Part shown: positions 55,909-63,931 of the stretch, one piece after another
Layout: the number at the start of each line of letters is the position of its first letter
How positions within the stretch are numbered: the stretch's first letter is position 1
DNA from: Halotalea alkalilenta DSM 17697
Lineage (GTDB): Bacteria; Pseudomonadota; Gammaproteobacteria; Pseudomonadales; Halomonadaceae
Direction of reading: 5' to 3'
Length of the DNA stretch: 64,000 nucleotides
NCBI RefSeq assembly: GCF_000621205.1
Contig: NZ_JHYY01000037.1
Span: forward strand, 1-64,000
Made by a program: the position numbers and the translations under genes
Notes under the pieces: model-generated
Database searches by the model: none
The model's input: the letters and a program-made list of their open reading frames with translations, nothing else
Told to the model about the DNA's origin: nothing

Positions 55909-57402
55909 TCAGAATCGCTCCAGCTCGGCGAACGCGAGGTTCGACGCATGGACGTGCATCGCGCCATATTCGGCGCAGCGCGCAAGCGTCGGCACCTGCT
56001 TTCCGGGATTGAGCAGCCCCTCGGGATCGAAGGCGGCCTTCACCGCGCGGAAGTGCTCGAGCTCGGGGGCGCGAAACTGCACGCACATCTGGTTGATCTT
56101 CTCCCGGCCGACGCCGTGCTCACCGGTGATGCTGCCGCCGACCTCGACGCAGAGCTCGAGGATCCTCGCGCCGAGCCGCTCGGCGCGTTCCAGCTGCTCG
56201 GCCTGGTTAGCATCGAACAGGATCAGCGGATGGAGGTTGCCGTCGCCGGCATGGAACACGTTGGCGACGCGCAGCTGGTGCTCGTCGGCGAGCGAGGCGA
56301 TGCGCTCGAGCACTGCGGCCAGCCGGCGGCGTGGAATCGTGCCGTCCATGCAGTAGTAGTCCGGCGCCAGCCGGCCGACCGCGGGAAAGGCGTTCTTGCG
56401 TCCGGCCCAGAAGCGCTGGCGTTCGGCTTCGTCGCGGGCGAGGCGGATCTCGCGGCTGCCAGTACGTTCGAGCACGGTACGAACCCGCGCGCACTGCTCG
56501 GTGACGTCGGCCTCCACGCCGTCGAGCTCGCAGATCAGGATCGCGCTGACGTCGAGCGGGTAGCCGGCATGGACGAACGCTTCCGCGGCCTCGATCGCGA
56601 GCCGGTCCATCATTTCGAGCCCGGCGGGGATCACTCCCGCGCTGATGATCTCGGCGACCGCGCGGCCGGCGTCCTCGAGCTCATCGAAGCTCGCCAGCAG
56701 CACCTTGGCGCTGGGCGGCTTTGGCAGCAGCTTGACGGTGATCTCGGTGATCACCCCGAGCATCCCCTCGGAGCCGGTGAATAGCGCCAGCAGGTCGAAG
56801 CCCGGCGCATCGAGCGCCTCGCCGCCGAGGCTCAGTCGCTCGCCTTCGATGGTCAGCACCTGGGCTGCGAGCAGGTTGTGCACGGTCAGGCCGTATTTCA
56901 GGCAGTGCACGCCGCCGGCGTTCTCGGCCATGTTGCCACCGATCGAGCAGGCGATCTGCGACGAGGGGTCGGGAGCGTAGTAGAGTCCATGCGGTGCAGC
57001 GGCTTGCGAGATCGCCAGATTGCGCACCCCGGGCTCGACCCGGGCCAGGCAGCGCTCGGCGTCGAGCTCGAGGATCCCCTTGAACCGGCTGAGCACCAGC
57101 AGCAGGCCCTGGGGCAGCGGCATCGCGCCGCCCGAGAGGCCGGTGCCGGCGCCGCGGGTGACCACGGGTACCCCGAGCCGGCGGCAGATATTGAGGATCT
57201 CGCCGATCTGTTCGAGGTCATCGGGAAGCGCGACCAGCAGTGGTGGGCTGCGGTAGGCGCTGAGCCCGTCGCATTCGTAAGGGGTCAGCTCCTCGCGGCT
57301 CGAGAGCAGCTCGAGCGGAGGACGAATGGCGGACAATGCATCGACCAGTTCGGCGAGATCGGTGCGCGGCAGGGCGCCATCGAGGTGTTCGTCGTAGAGC
57401 AT
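55909..57402 (-). CDS. glcD: Glycolate oxidase catalytic subunit
   Basis: A 497-residue FAD oxidase of the GlcD/LDH-D family; it oxidises glycolate (and D-lactate) to glyoxylate. FAD motifs PVVTRGAGTGLSGGAMPL and SQIACSIGGNMAENAGG, then FTGSEGMLGVITE, and C-terminal HAGDGNLHPLILFD and GEHGVGREKI hold the active-site His residues. Start 57402 is preceded by AAGGAAGGTAAGG. It is the promoter-proximal gene of glcDEFGB. Confidence 0.96.
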   Translation of the reverse strand: MLYDEHLDGALPRTDLAELVDALSAIRPPLELLSSREELTPYECDGLSAYRSPPLLVALPDDLEQIGEILNICRRLGVPVVTRGAGTGLSGGAMPLPQGLLLVLSRFKGILELDAERCLARVEPGVRNLAISQAAAPHGLYYAPDPSSQIACSIGGNMAENAGGVHCLKYGLTVHNLLAAQVLTIEGERLSLGGEALDAPGFDLLALFTGSEGMLGVITEITVKLLPKPPSAKVLLASFDELEDAGRAVAEIISAGVIPAGLEMMDRLAIEAAEAFVHAGYPLDVSAILICELDGVEADVTEQCARVRTVLERTGSREIRLARDEAERQRFWAGRKNAFPAVGRLAPDYYCMDGTIPRRRLAAVLERIASLADEHQLRVANVFHAGDGNLHPLILFDANQAEQLERAERLGARILELCVEVGGSITGEHGVGREKINQMCVQFRAPELEHFRAVKAAFDPEGLLNPGKQVPTLARCAEYGAMHVHASNLAFAELERF

Positions 57403-57535
57403 CCTTACCTTCCTTGGTCGCGATCCAGCGGCCACGTTGCGCGAGGGGTGGCATCAGGGCGTGTCGGCCCGCCCTGGCTTGCCCATGAGCTGCATGTTGG
57501 TACGCATCGAGGCCCGCTGACCAGACGACCATCCG

Positions 57536-57548
57536 CTGGTCCGACCAG
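57536..57548. promoter_or_regulatory. GlcC/FadR-type operator
   Basis: CTGGTCCGACCAG is a perfect palindrome containing TGGTnnnACCA, the classical FadR-subfamily operator (GlcC, LldR, PdhR). It lies in the glcD-glcC divergent gap, 134 bp from glcD and 95 bp from glcC. Nearby ACCA half-sites (ACCAGACGACCA at 57520-57531) may help cooperative binding. Predicted ligand of the regulator is glycolate. Confidence 0.7.
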
Positions 57549-57643
57549 TTATTGCGCAGGCCACCGGCTCGCGCTTGGTCGAATGGCGCACGACCGCGGT
57601 AGCCGCCGAGAATGACGCAAGTTCGCCAAAGGGGGAGTGGCTG

Positions 57644-58435
57644 GTGGAAACGGAGAAGATTGCGTCTCATCAGGTGGCCGATCGGGTCGCCGAACGGATC
57701 GAGCGGATGATCGGCGAAGGCACCGTGCGCCGCGACCAGCCGCTGCCCTCGGAGCGACGGCTCTGCGCCAGCCTCGGCGTCTCGCGTTCGGCGCTGCGCG
57801 AAGGATTGAAGCTGCTGCGCGAGAGAGGGGTGATCCGCACGGAGCACGGCCGCGGCTCGTTCGTCTCCGAGCTTGCGGCGCCGGTCGAGCGGCGTGCGCT
57901 GGAGCAGCTCTTCAGCCGGCAGAACCGCACGCTGTTCGATCTGCTCGAGGTGCGCTTGCTGCTCGAGGGCGAGGCCGCACGGCTCGCCGCCAGCCGCGCC
58001 ACGCCGCTCGACCTGCTGCGCTTGAAGCGCTGCCATGCGGCGCTGAGCGCGGCGAGCAGCGCGCAGCCGCCGCAGGATCCCGCGGCGATCGCCGCCCTCG
58101 ATCATGCCTTTCATCGCGCGATCTGCGAGGCCTCGCACAATCCCGTGCTGCTCAGCGTGCTGGACGCGCTCGACGTGCTGGTGCTCGGCAGCGTTCGCGC
58201 CTGCGTCTACAACCTGTTCTCGCGTCCCGAGTGCAAGCAGGTGCTCGATCGCCAGCACGCGCGGCTCCATCGCGCGGTGGCCGAGCGCGCGCCCGACCGC
58301 GCCGAGCGCATCGCCCGCGAGCACATTCGCACCATCCATGCCCAGTGCAGCGAGATCGAGAGCGGCGGTGCGCTGATTCGCGAGCGTCCGAGCGTCGATA
58401 TGCGGATCACCGAGCGGCCGGCGGCACTACAATGA
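57644..58435 (+). CDS. glcC: GlcC, GntR-family (FadR subfamily) regulator of glycolate genes
   Basis: A 263-residue regulator. N-terminal winged helix (about 8-75): QVADRVAERIERMIGEG, PLPSERRLCASLGVSRSALREGLKLL and HGRGSFV. C-terminal FCD effector domain with metal/ligand residues in RLLLEGEAARLAA, DHAFHRAICEASHN and HARLHRAVAERAPDRAERIAREH (quoted in part). GTG 57644 has GGGGGAG seven bases upstream; the in-frame ATG 57575 is less likely. Divergent from glcD with the operator between them. Confidence 0.93.
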   Translation: METEKIASHQVADRVAERIERMIGEGTVRRDQPLPSERRLCASLGVSRSALREGLKLLRERGVIRTEHGRGSFVSELAAPVERRALEQLFSRQNRTLFDLLEVRLLLEGEAARLAASRATPLDLLRLKRCHAALSAASSAQPPQDPAAIAALDHAFHRAICEASHNPVLLSVLDALDVLVLGSVRACVYNLFSRPECKQVLDRQHARLHRAVAERAPDRAERIAREHIRTIHAQCSEIESGGALIRERPSVDMRITERPAALQ

Positions 58436-58466
58436 GGGGACCGGCAGCGGACCAAGGAGGGGAGCG

Positions 58467-58754
58467 ATGAGTGCGATCGACTGGGAAGAACCCGGCAAGC
58501 AGGGCGTGGATGATTTCTACGCTGGTACCCAGGTGGCCCATCCCACGCCGAAGGCGGGCGATGTCGTTTCGGCGCGCTATCGGGACATGGCGGTACGCGT
58601 TGAGGTCGAGCGTCACGCCGACGGCGTGAGCCATGGTCGGGTGGTGGCGATTCTCGATGCCAAGGAAAAACGCCATCAGAGCAGCGGCGGGCTTGCGGTG
58701 GGGGATGCGGTCAGTCTGCCCGATCGCTATCGGGCATTCGAACCCAAGCGCTAG
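58467..58754 (+). CDS. Hypothetical protein, 95 aa
   Basis: A small soluble protein beginning MSAIDWEEPGKQGVDDFYAG, with a beta-rich centre (VVSARYRDMAVRVEVERHADG) and ending AVSLPDRYRAFEPKR. The start has a very strong AAGGAGGGGAGCG. I do not recognise the family. It follows glcC by 31 bp on the same strand, so it may be co-transcribed, but no link to glycolate is evident. Confidence 0.7.
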   Translation: MSAIDWEEPGKQGVDDFYAGTQVAHPTPKAGDVVSARYRDMAVRVEVERHADGVSHGRVVAILDAKEKRHQSSGGLAVGDAVSLPDRYRAFEPKR

Positions 58755-58792
58755 CGGCGGGCCGTGCGATCTTCGCACCATTCCGGCATGCG

Positions 58793-59137
58793 CTAGGCCT
58801 CGAGCAGCCGGCGGGTGGCGGGCGACGTGGACGTATCCACTCCCTGCTGCAGCGCCTGGGCGCGTACATGCTCCACGGATTCGGTCTCGATACCGAGATA
58901 CTGCTCGGCGAGCCAGTCGATGAAGCGAAGCAGCGCCGCCAATGCCTGGGCCGGGGTGCTCGCCTCGGCCACTCCTGGTACGTACCAGCCTCGATACTCC
59001 CGCCCTTCACGCGCGACGCAGGCGATCGCTTCCCGCAGCGTCCGTTCGCTCGCGGCTCGCGCGATCGGCAGCGCGCCCGGCGGCAGCGCGTCGTCGACGT
59101 GGATGTCCCCATTGGCGAAGCAGTAAGCGATGGGCAT
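58793..59137 (-). CDS. Hypothetical protein, 114 aa
   Basis: A protein starting MPIAYCFANGDIHVDDALPPG, followed by a predicted helical segment and FIDWLAEQYLGIETESVEHV. No signal peptide or TM helix. AGGAG precedes the start. The opening IAYCFANGDIHV suggests a small alpha/beta domain; I do not recognise the family. It converges with the preceding small gene (38 bp apart). Confidence 0.65.
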   Translation of the reverse strand: MPIAYCFANGDIHVDDALPPGALPIARAASERTLREAIACVAREGREYRGWYVPGVAEASTPAQALAALLRFIDWLAEQYLGIETESVEHVRAQALQQGVDTSTSPATRRLLEA

Positions 59138-59236
59138 GGCGACTCCTGGTTTGTCGATGGCCCTGGGGAAAATCTTCGATATGTGCCAGTTTACGTGCTT
59201 TGCGTGCCATGCGTCGCGCGACTTTGGAGTAGGCCG

Positions 59237-59524
59237 ATGAGAGCAGCGATTCTCGCCACCCTGCTGTCGCTGGGTGTGCCCTTGGCAGTACAGGCGTCGC
59301 CGCCGTCGTCCGCGCATGCGCCGGCGAGGGGGGCGGTGGAAGTGGTGGTGCCGCTACCGCCGGCGCTGCTCGCTCCCCAGCCGGCGCGGCAGTATCGTGC
59401 CCTGCCCCGTTCTACGCTGTGTCGCCAGGCCGACGGCGGTTCGCGTATCGATACCGCCCGGCAAGGCTGCGCCGAGGACGAGCGTGCCGTGCAAGGGCCG
59501 CGCTTTAGTACCTCGGGCGATTGA
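59237..59524 (+). CDS. Hypothetical secreted protein, 95 aa
   Basis: A short protein with a clear signal peptide (residues 1-20, ending VQA) and a low-complexity Pro/Ala-rich mature part (VVVPLPPALLAPQPARQ) carrying two Cys (LCRQADGG, QGCAEDER) that could form a disulphide. GGAG lies seven bases before the ATG. No family recognised; periplasmic or secreted location is the only inference. Confidence 0.6.
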   Translation: MRAAILATLLSLGVPLAVQASPPSSAHAPARGAVEVVVPLPPALLAPQPARQYRALPRSTLCRQADGGSRIDTARQGCAEDERAVQGPRFSTSGD

Positions 59525-59629
59525 CGACATCCTGGGCAGCGGCGCGGGTGAGTGATAAAAGATGAGGTGACGAAACGGTTCAAGGGCCGTTCGCGCCCTA
59601 CAATCACAACACCTGCTGGAGCCCCGTTC

Positions 59630-60883
59630 ATGACCGCTGTACCCCAATCCCCCGTCGTCGCCCCGAGCATCGACTCCCAACGCCTTTGGTCTTCGCTGAT
59701 GGAGATGGCCGAAATCGGCAAGACCCCGGGAGGGGGCAGCGGTCGCCTGGCGCTGAGCGAGAGCGACGGTGTCGGGCGCCGCCAGCTGATCGAGTGGGCC
59801 GAGGCGCTCGGCTGCTCGGTCACCATCGACGAGATCGGCAATCTGTTCATCCGTCGTGAGGGCAAGCGCCCCGAGCTCGACCCCGTGGCGTTCGGCAGCC
59901 ATCTCGACACCCAGCCGCTGGGCGGGCGCTTCGACGGCGTGCTCGGCGTGCTCGCTGGGCTCGAGGTGCTGCGCACGCTCGACGCCGCGGGTATCGTCAC
60001 CGAGCGCCCGCTGCTGCTGGTCGACTGGACCAACGAGGAGGGCAGTCGCTTCTCCCCGGCGATGATTTCCTCCGGGGTCTACGCCGGGGTGTTCGACAAG
60101 CAGTACATGCTTTCGCGCACCGACCGCGACGGCGTCACCCAGGGCGAGGCGCTGCGCGCGATCGGCTTCGAAGGCAGCGCGCCGATCGGCGAGCCGCGCT
60201 TCGCCCGCTTCTTCGAGCTGCACATCGAGCAGGGGCCGGTGCTCGAAGACGAGGCGCTCGAGATCGGCGTGGTCGACGGTGTGCAGGGGATCAGTTGGTA
60301 CGATGTGCGCTTCTCCGGGCAGGCCGCCCATTCAGGGACCACGCCGCTGCGGCTGCGCCATGACGCGCTGCGCGGTGCCAGCCGGATGATCGATCGGCTG
60401 CTCGACGAGGCGCTCGAGCAGGACCCCGATGCGAAGATCACCTTCGGCGAGCTCGATATCGTAAGCCCTTCGCGCAACGTGGTGCCGGCGCAGGTGCGCC
60501 TGACCGTCGACCTGCGCCACCTCGACGACCAGCGTCTCGCCGCGCTCGAGGCGCGTTTTCTCGATCACCTCGCGCGCGCGGCCGAGCACGCCGGGGTCGA
60601 GGCCACCTACGAGCGAATCTGGCACTCACCGGCGGTTCGCTTCGACGCCGACTGCGTGACGATGGTCGAGGATTCCGCTCGCCAGCGTGGGCTGAGTTTC
60701 CGGCGGATGCCGAGCGGAGCGGGCCATGACTCGGTCTACGTTTCCCGGGTCGCGCCGACCTCGATGATCTTCATCCCCTGCCTCGGCGGGATCAGCCACA
60801 ACGAGGCCGAGTACTCGAGCCCCGAGCAGTGCGCCGCAGGCTGTCAGGTATTGTGCGACGCGGTGGTGCGGGCCGCCGGCTGA
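59630..60883 (+). CDS. M20-family amidohydrolase (N-carbamoyl-L-amino acid hydrolase/allantoate amidohydrolase-like)
   Basis: A 417-residue dinuclear-metal hydrolase. Metal ligands: His/Asp in GSHLDTQPLGGRFDGVLG, Glu in DWTNEEGSRF, His in ELHIEQGPVLE and the C-terminal HNEAEYSS. The RFSGQAAHSGTTP loop is the dimerisation lid and PSGAGHDSVYVS the substrate loop. Relatives hydrolyse N-carbamoyl-amino acids, beta-ureidopropionate or allantoate, releasing ammonia and CO2. Start 59630 has GGAG; the upstream ATG at 59552 is less likely. No hydantoinase or purine genes are adjacent, so the substrate is open. Confidence 0.87.
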   Translation: MTAVPQSPVVAPSIDSQRLWSSLMEMAEIGKTPGGGSGRLALSESDGVGRRQLIEWAEALGCSVTIDEIGNLFIRREGKRPELDPVAFGSHLDTQPLGGRFDGVLGVLAGLEVLRTLDAAGIVTERPLLLVDWTNEEGSRFSPAMISSGVYAGVFDKQYMLSRTDRDGVTQGEALRAIGFEGSAPIGEPRFARFFELHIEQGPVLEDEALEIGVVDGVQGISWYDVRFSGQAAHSGTTPLRLRHDALRGASRMIDRLLDEALEQDPDAKITFGELDIVSPSRNVVPAQVRLTVDLRHLDDQRLAALEARFLDHLARAAEHAGVEATYERIWHSPAVRFDADCVTMVEDSARQRGLSFRRMPSGAGHDSVYVSRVAPTSMIFIPCLGGISHNEAEYSSPEQCAAGCQVLCDAVVRAAG

Positions 60884-60912
60884 ACAGCGCCGCGCGAAGC
60901 CGATGCGCAATG

Positions 60913-60951
60913 GAGCCCGTCCCCGCCGCTTTCAGCGACGGGGACGGGCTC
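60913..60951. terminator. Bidirectional terminator
   Basis: A 13-bp outer stem (60913-60925 with 60939-60951) with an inner CGCT/AGCG stem, followed on the plus strand by TTCGTCGTTT. It lies between the amidohydrolase and the convergent metal-binding-protein gene and can serve both. Confidence 0.75.
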
Positions 60952-60971
60952 TTCGTCGTTTCGCGCTCGGT

Positions 60972-61922
60972 TCAGTCGGCGGTGGAGAGGGCCTGATGGA
61001 GCAGTTCGGCGTTGTGACGCATCATCCCGAGGTAGGTGATGCCCTCGCCATCGGCGGTCAGCGCATCGGCGTAGAGGGTGCCGGCGATCGGCAGCCCGCT
61101 CTCCTCGGCGAGCTGGCGCAGCGTCGAGGGATTGGTCATGTTCTCGTAGAACAGCGCGCTGACCCGCTCGGCGCGCAGCATCCGCACCAGTTCGCCCATG
61201 TTCGCCGCCGAGGCTTCCGACTCGGTGGAGAGCCCGACCGGGGCGATGAAGCGCAGGCCGTAGGCATGGGAAAAGTAGCCGAACGACTCATGGCCGGTGA
61301 CCACGGTGGCGTCCTCCGGCAGCGCATCGATCAGCTGGCGGATCTGGTCGTCCAGCGCACGAATCTCGCCGGTGTAGCGTTCGGCGTTGGCGCGGTAGTC
61401 CTCGGCGTTGTCCGGGTCGACCGCGATCAGGCCGTCGCGGATGTTGGCGACGTAGATCTCGGCGTTGCGCAAGTCCTGCCAAGCGTGGGGATCGAAGCCG
61501 CCGTGGGTATGGCCGTGATCTGCGTGGTCATCGCCATGTTCCTCGTGCGCATCGTCTGCGTGGTGATGCTTCGCGCCGCTCAGCGGGCTCACCCCTTGGC
61601 TTGCGGTGACCAGCTCCCCGGCGTAGCCAGTGGCATCGACCAGTCGTTCCATCCAGCCTTCGAAGTTGAGTCCGTTGAACACCACCAGATCAGCGTTGCT
61701 CAGGCGGCCCGCATCGCTCGGGCTCGGCGAGAACGAGTGGGCGTCGCCGCCGGGGCCGATCAGCTCGGTCACGGCGACATGCTTTCCACCGACTTCGCGC
61801 ACCATGTCGCCGAGGATGCTGAAGCTGGCCACCACGTCGAGTCGATCGGCAGCCGGCGCCGAGAGGCTGGCGCTGAAGGCGAAAGCGCCGCAGATCAGGG
61901 CATGGAGCAAAGGGCGGGTCAT
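60972..61922 (-). CDS. Zinc/manganese ABC transporter substrate-binding protein (ZnuA/AztC-like)
   Basis: A 316-residue periplasmic cluster A-I binding protein with signal peptide (about 1-24, ending APA). Metal ligands: His in GGDAHSFSPSPSD, His in FDPHAWQDLRN, His in VTGHESFGYFSHAYG and a C-terminal Asp. A His/Asp/Glu-rich loop (AKHHHADDAHEEHGDDH and on, about 117-140) is typical of zinc binders. It is the last gene after the permease (4-bp overlap). Zinc specificity is favoured by the Zur box upstream of the operon; manganese cannot be excluded. Confidence 0.9.
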   Translation of the reverse strand: MTRPLLHALICGAFAFSASLSAPAADRLDVVASFSILGDMVREVGGKHVAVTELIGPGGDAHSFSPSPSDAGRLSNADLVVFNGLNFEGWMERLVDATGYAGELVTASQGVSPLSGAKHHHADDAHEEHGDDHADHGHTHGGFDPHAWQDLRNAEIYVANIRDGLIAVDPDNAEDYRANAERYTGEIRALDDQIRQLIDALPEDATVVTGHESFGYFSHAYGLRFIAPVGLSTESEASAANMGELVRMLRAERVSALFYENMTNPSTLRQLAEESGLPIAGTLYADALTADGEGITYLGMMRHNAELLHQALSTAD

Positions 61923-62845
61923 GGGCCGGGGTCCTTGGTTCGACGGGAGAGGGTGGCTTCGCCGTAGCGTGCGGCCAGCGGCGAGGCACGCCGGCGCAGC
62001 CGCCGCCATAGGCTGTGGCGGCGGCCGAACAGCGCCGAGAGCAGGTAGATCCCGCCGCTGACCAGGATGATGCAGGGGCCGGACGGCAGGTCGAGGTGGT
62101 AGGAGAGCAGCAGGCCCGCGACGCTCGAGCAGGCCGCGACCAGGATCGCGATCAGGATCAACCCCTCCAGGCGACTGCTCCAGAACCGTGCGGCGGTGGC
62201 CGGCAGCATCATCAGTCCCACCGCCATCAGCGTGCCGAGGGTCTGGAAGCCGGCGGTGAGATTGAGCACCACCAGGGCGAGGAACAGGCCGTGGACCAGG
62301 CCGCCGCGCACCCCTTGGCCGCGCAGGAACAGCGGGTCCAGGCACTCGACCACCAGCGCCCGGAACATCAGCGCCAGGCCGAGCAGGGTCAGGCTCGAGA
62401 TCGATGCGATCAGCAGCAGCGCCGTGGTGTCGACGGCGAGAATCGAACCGAACAGCACGTGGGTGAGATCGACGCTGTTGCCGCCGAGCGAGACGATCAG
62501 CACCCCGGCGGCCAGCGAGATGAGGAAGAAGCTCGCCATCGCGGCGTCCTCGCGGTGCCCGGTCATCTGCGAGACCGAGCCGGCGAGCCCCGCCACCACC
62601 AGCCCCGAGAGGATGCCGCCGAGGCTCATCATCGGCAGCGAGAAACCGGCGAACAGGAAGCCGAGCGCGATGCCGGGCAGGATGGCGTGGGACATCGCAT
62701 CGCCGATCAGGCTCATCCCGCGCATCATCAGGAATACCCCGAGCGGGGGGGCGGCGATCGATAGCGCCAGCGAGGCGACCAGTGCGCGGCGCATGAAGCC
62801 GAACTCGACCAGCGGGGCGAATGGCGCCAGCAGGGCGTCGATCAT
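61919..62845 (-). CDS. Zinc/manganese ABC transporter permease (ZnuB-like)
   Basis: A 308-residue inner-membrane protein of the ABC-3 family with about eight TM helices. MRGMSLIGDAMSHAILPGIALGF is the family signature (given as MSLIGDAMSHAILPG), and TLGTLMAVGLMMLPATAARF is near the C-terminal third. Its end is longer and more basic (RRHSLWRRLRRRASPL) than ZnuB. It overlaps the ATPase stop by 4 bp and the binding-protein start by 4 bp. Confidence 0.92.
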   Translation of the reverse strand: MIDALLAPFAPLVEFGFMRRALVASLALSIAAPPLGVFLMMRGMSLIGDAMSHAILPGIALGFLFAGFSLPMMSLGGILSGLVVAGLAGSVSQMTGHREDAAMASFFLISLAAGVLIVSLGGNSVDLTHVLFGSILAVDTTALLLIASISSLTLLGLALMFRALVVECLDPLFLRGQGVRGGLVHGLFLALVVLNLTAGFQTLGTLMAVGLMMLPATAARFWSSRLEGLILIAILVAACSSVAGLLLSYHLDLPSGPCIILVSGGIYLLSALFGRRHSLWRRLRRRASPLAARYGEATLSRRTKDPGP

Positions 62846-63576
62846 GGCCGCGCTCCGCTGAGCAGGCGCTGGGCGGTCTGCAGGCAGCGCTGGTGGATGT
62901 CGTGGGCGGGGACGATCTCCTCGGGCGCGAACCATTCGCCGCGGCCCTCGGCGAGTACCAGCACGCGGTCGGCGAGCTGGGCGAGCTGCTGCATGTCGTG
63001 CAGCACCACCACCAGCGTCGCGCCCTGCGCGGCCATCTCGCGGAACACCTCGGTGAGCACCTCGACGCTTGCGCTGTCGACGTTGGCGAAGGGCTCGTCG
63101 AGCACCAGCAGCTCGGCCTGCTGCATCAGCGTGCGGCCGATCAGCGCACGCTGGCGCTGGCCGCCCGAGAGCTCGCCGAGCGGACGGTGGGCGAGCTCGG
63201 AGATGCCGAGCCGTTCCATGATCTCGCGTCCGCGCCGATAGTGGGCGCGGCTATAGCCACGCAGCGCGCCGTGGCTGGGCCAGCAGCCGGTCATCACCAG
63301 CTCCTCGACGCTCATCGGGAAGCTCAGGTCCAACGCCAGCTGCTGGGGCAGCCAGGCCCGGCGCTCCTTGGGTACCGCGCAGTGCACGCGACCCGCGATC
63401 GGTGCGAGCACGCCCATGATCCCAGCGAGCAGCGTGCTCTTGCCGGCGCCGTTGGCGCCGACCAGTGCGGTTACCGAACCCACGGGGAATTCGCCGCTGA
63501 CACCCTCGAGCACCATCCTGCCACCTTGGGCGAGGCTCAGTTCGTCGAGCGTCAGAGCAGCGGTTGGTGCGCTCAT
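62842..63576 (-). CDS. Zinc/manganese ABC transporter ATP-binding protein (ZnuC-like)
   Basis: A 244-residue ABC ATPase. Walker A GANGAGKSTL, Q-loop WLPQQ, signature LSGGQRQR, Walker B LLVLDEPFANVD and the H-loop VVLHDM are intact. The start ATG 63576 overlaps the stop of a 31-codon upstream ORF (ATGA) and is preceded by GGGGTGGCTGGG. First full gene of the ATPase-permease-binding protein order, which resembles azt/Mn-type operons rather than divergent znuA/znuCB. Confidence 0.92.
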   Translation of the reverse strand: MSAPTAALTLDELSLAQGGRMVLEGVSGEFPVGSVTALVGANGAGKSTLLAGIMGVLAPIAGRVHCAVPKERRAWLPQQLALDLSFPMSVEELVMTGCWPSHGALRGYSRAHYRRGREIMERLGISELAHRPLGELSGGQRQRALIGRTLMQQAELLVLDEPFANVDSASVEVLTEVFREMAAQGATLVVVLHDMQQLAQLADRVLVLAEGRGEWFAPEEIVPAHDIHQRCLQTAQRLLSGARP

Positions 63577-63668
63577 CCCAGCCACCCCCCGGCCCACAGC
63601 ACCGCGAGCCAGAGCAGGCCGATCGGCAGTCCGGCGAGCAGAGCGCGGCGCCAAGCGGCGAGCGACAT
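63573..63668 (-). CDS. Putative 31-aa membrane microprotein upstream of the metal transporter
   Basis: An ATG at 63668 opens a 31-codon frame, MSLAAWRRALLAGLP followed by IGLLWLAVLWAGGWLG. Its TGA overlaps the ATPase ATG, implying coupled translation. It has a short positive N-terminus and one hydrophobic helix of about 20 residues, so it would be a single-pass inner-membrane peptide. No clear Shine-Dalgarno is visible upstream, which lowers confidence; it may instead be a leader ORF. Confidence 0.4.
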   Translation of the reverse strand: MSLAAWRRALLAGLPIGLLWLAVLWAGGWLG

Positions 63669-63782
63669 CAGGGAAAAATGACACGGACGATCGCGGAGGT
63701 GACGGTGGGCCATGAACTATCCTGCGAAGGCCGCTGGGGGAAACCAGCGAGAAAAAGTGGGGCTAACGGTCGAGAGTGCGCA

Positions 63783-63795
63783 GTTATAACATAAC
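63783..63795. promoter_or_regulatory. Zur box
   Basis: GTTATAACATAAC is an inverted repeat (GTTAT/ATAAC) one base from the gammaproteobacterial Zur consensus core GTTATAnTATAAC. It lies about 115 bp upstream of the microORF and 207 bp from the ATPase start, in the divergent gap. It predicts zinc-dependent repression of the transporter and perhaps of the rightward gene. Confidence 0.7.
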
Positions 63796-63894
63796 GAGAT
63801 GGCGATGTTCGACCCCGACCGATAGCTTCTTTGGGCGCAGGCACGAGCACTGAGGTGGGGTTCGCTCCAATACGCTCGTGCATGGCGAAGGCTT

Positions 63895-63903
63895 TGGCAT
63901 AAT
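63895..63903 (+). promoter_or_regulatory. Extended -10 promoter element
   Basis: TGGCATAAT fits an extended -10 (TGn plus CATAAT) 29 bp before the ATG of the last, partial gene. No good -35 is apparent, as is usual for extended -10 promoters. Confidence 0.4.
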
Positions 63904-63931
63904 CGCAGTTCATCCTTGGTTGGAGTCCACC

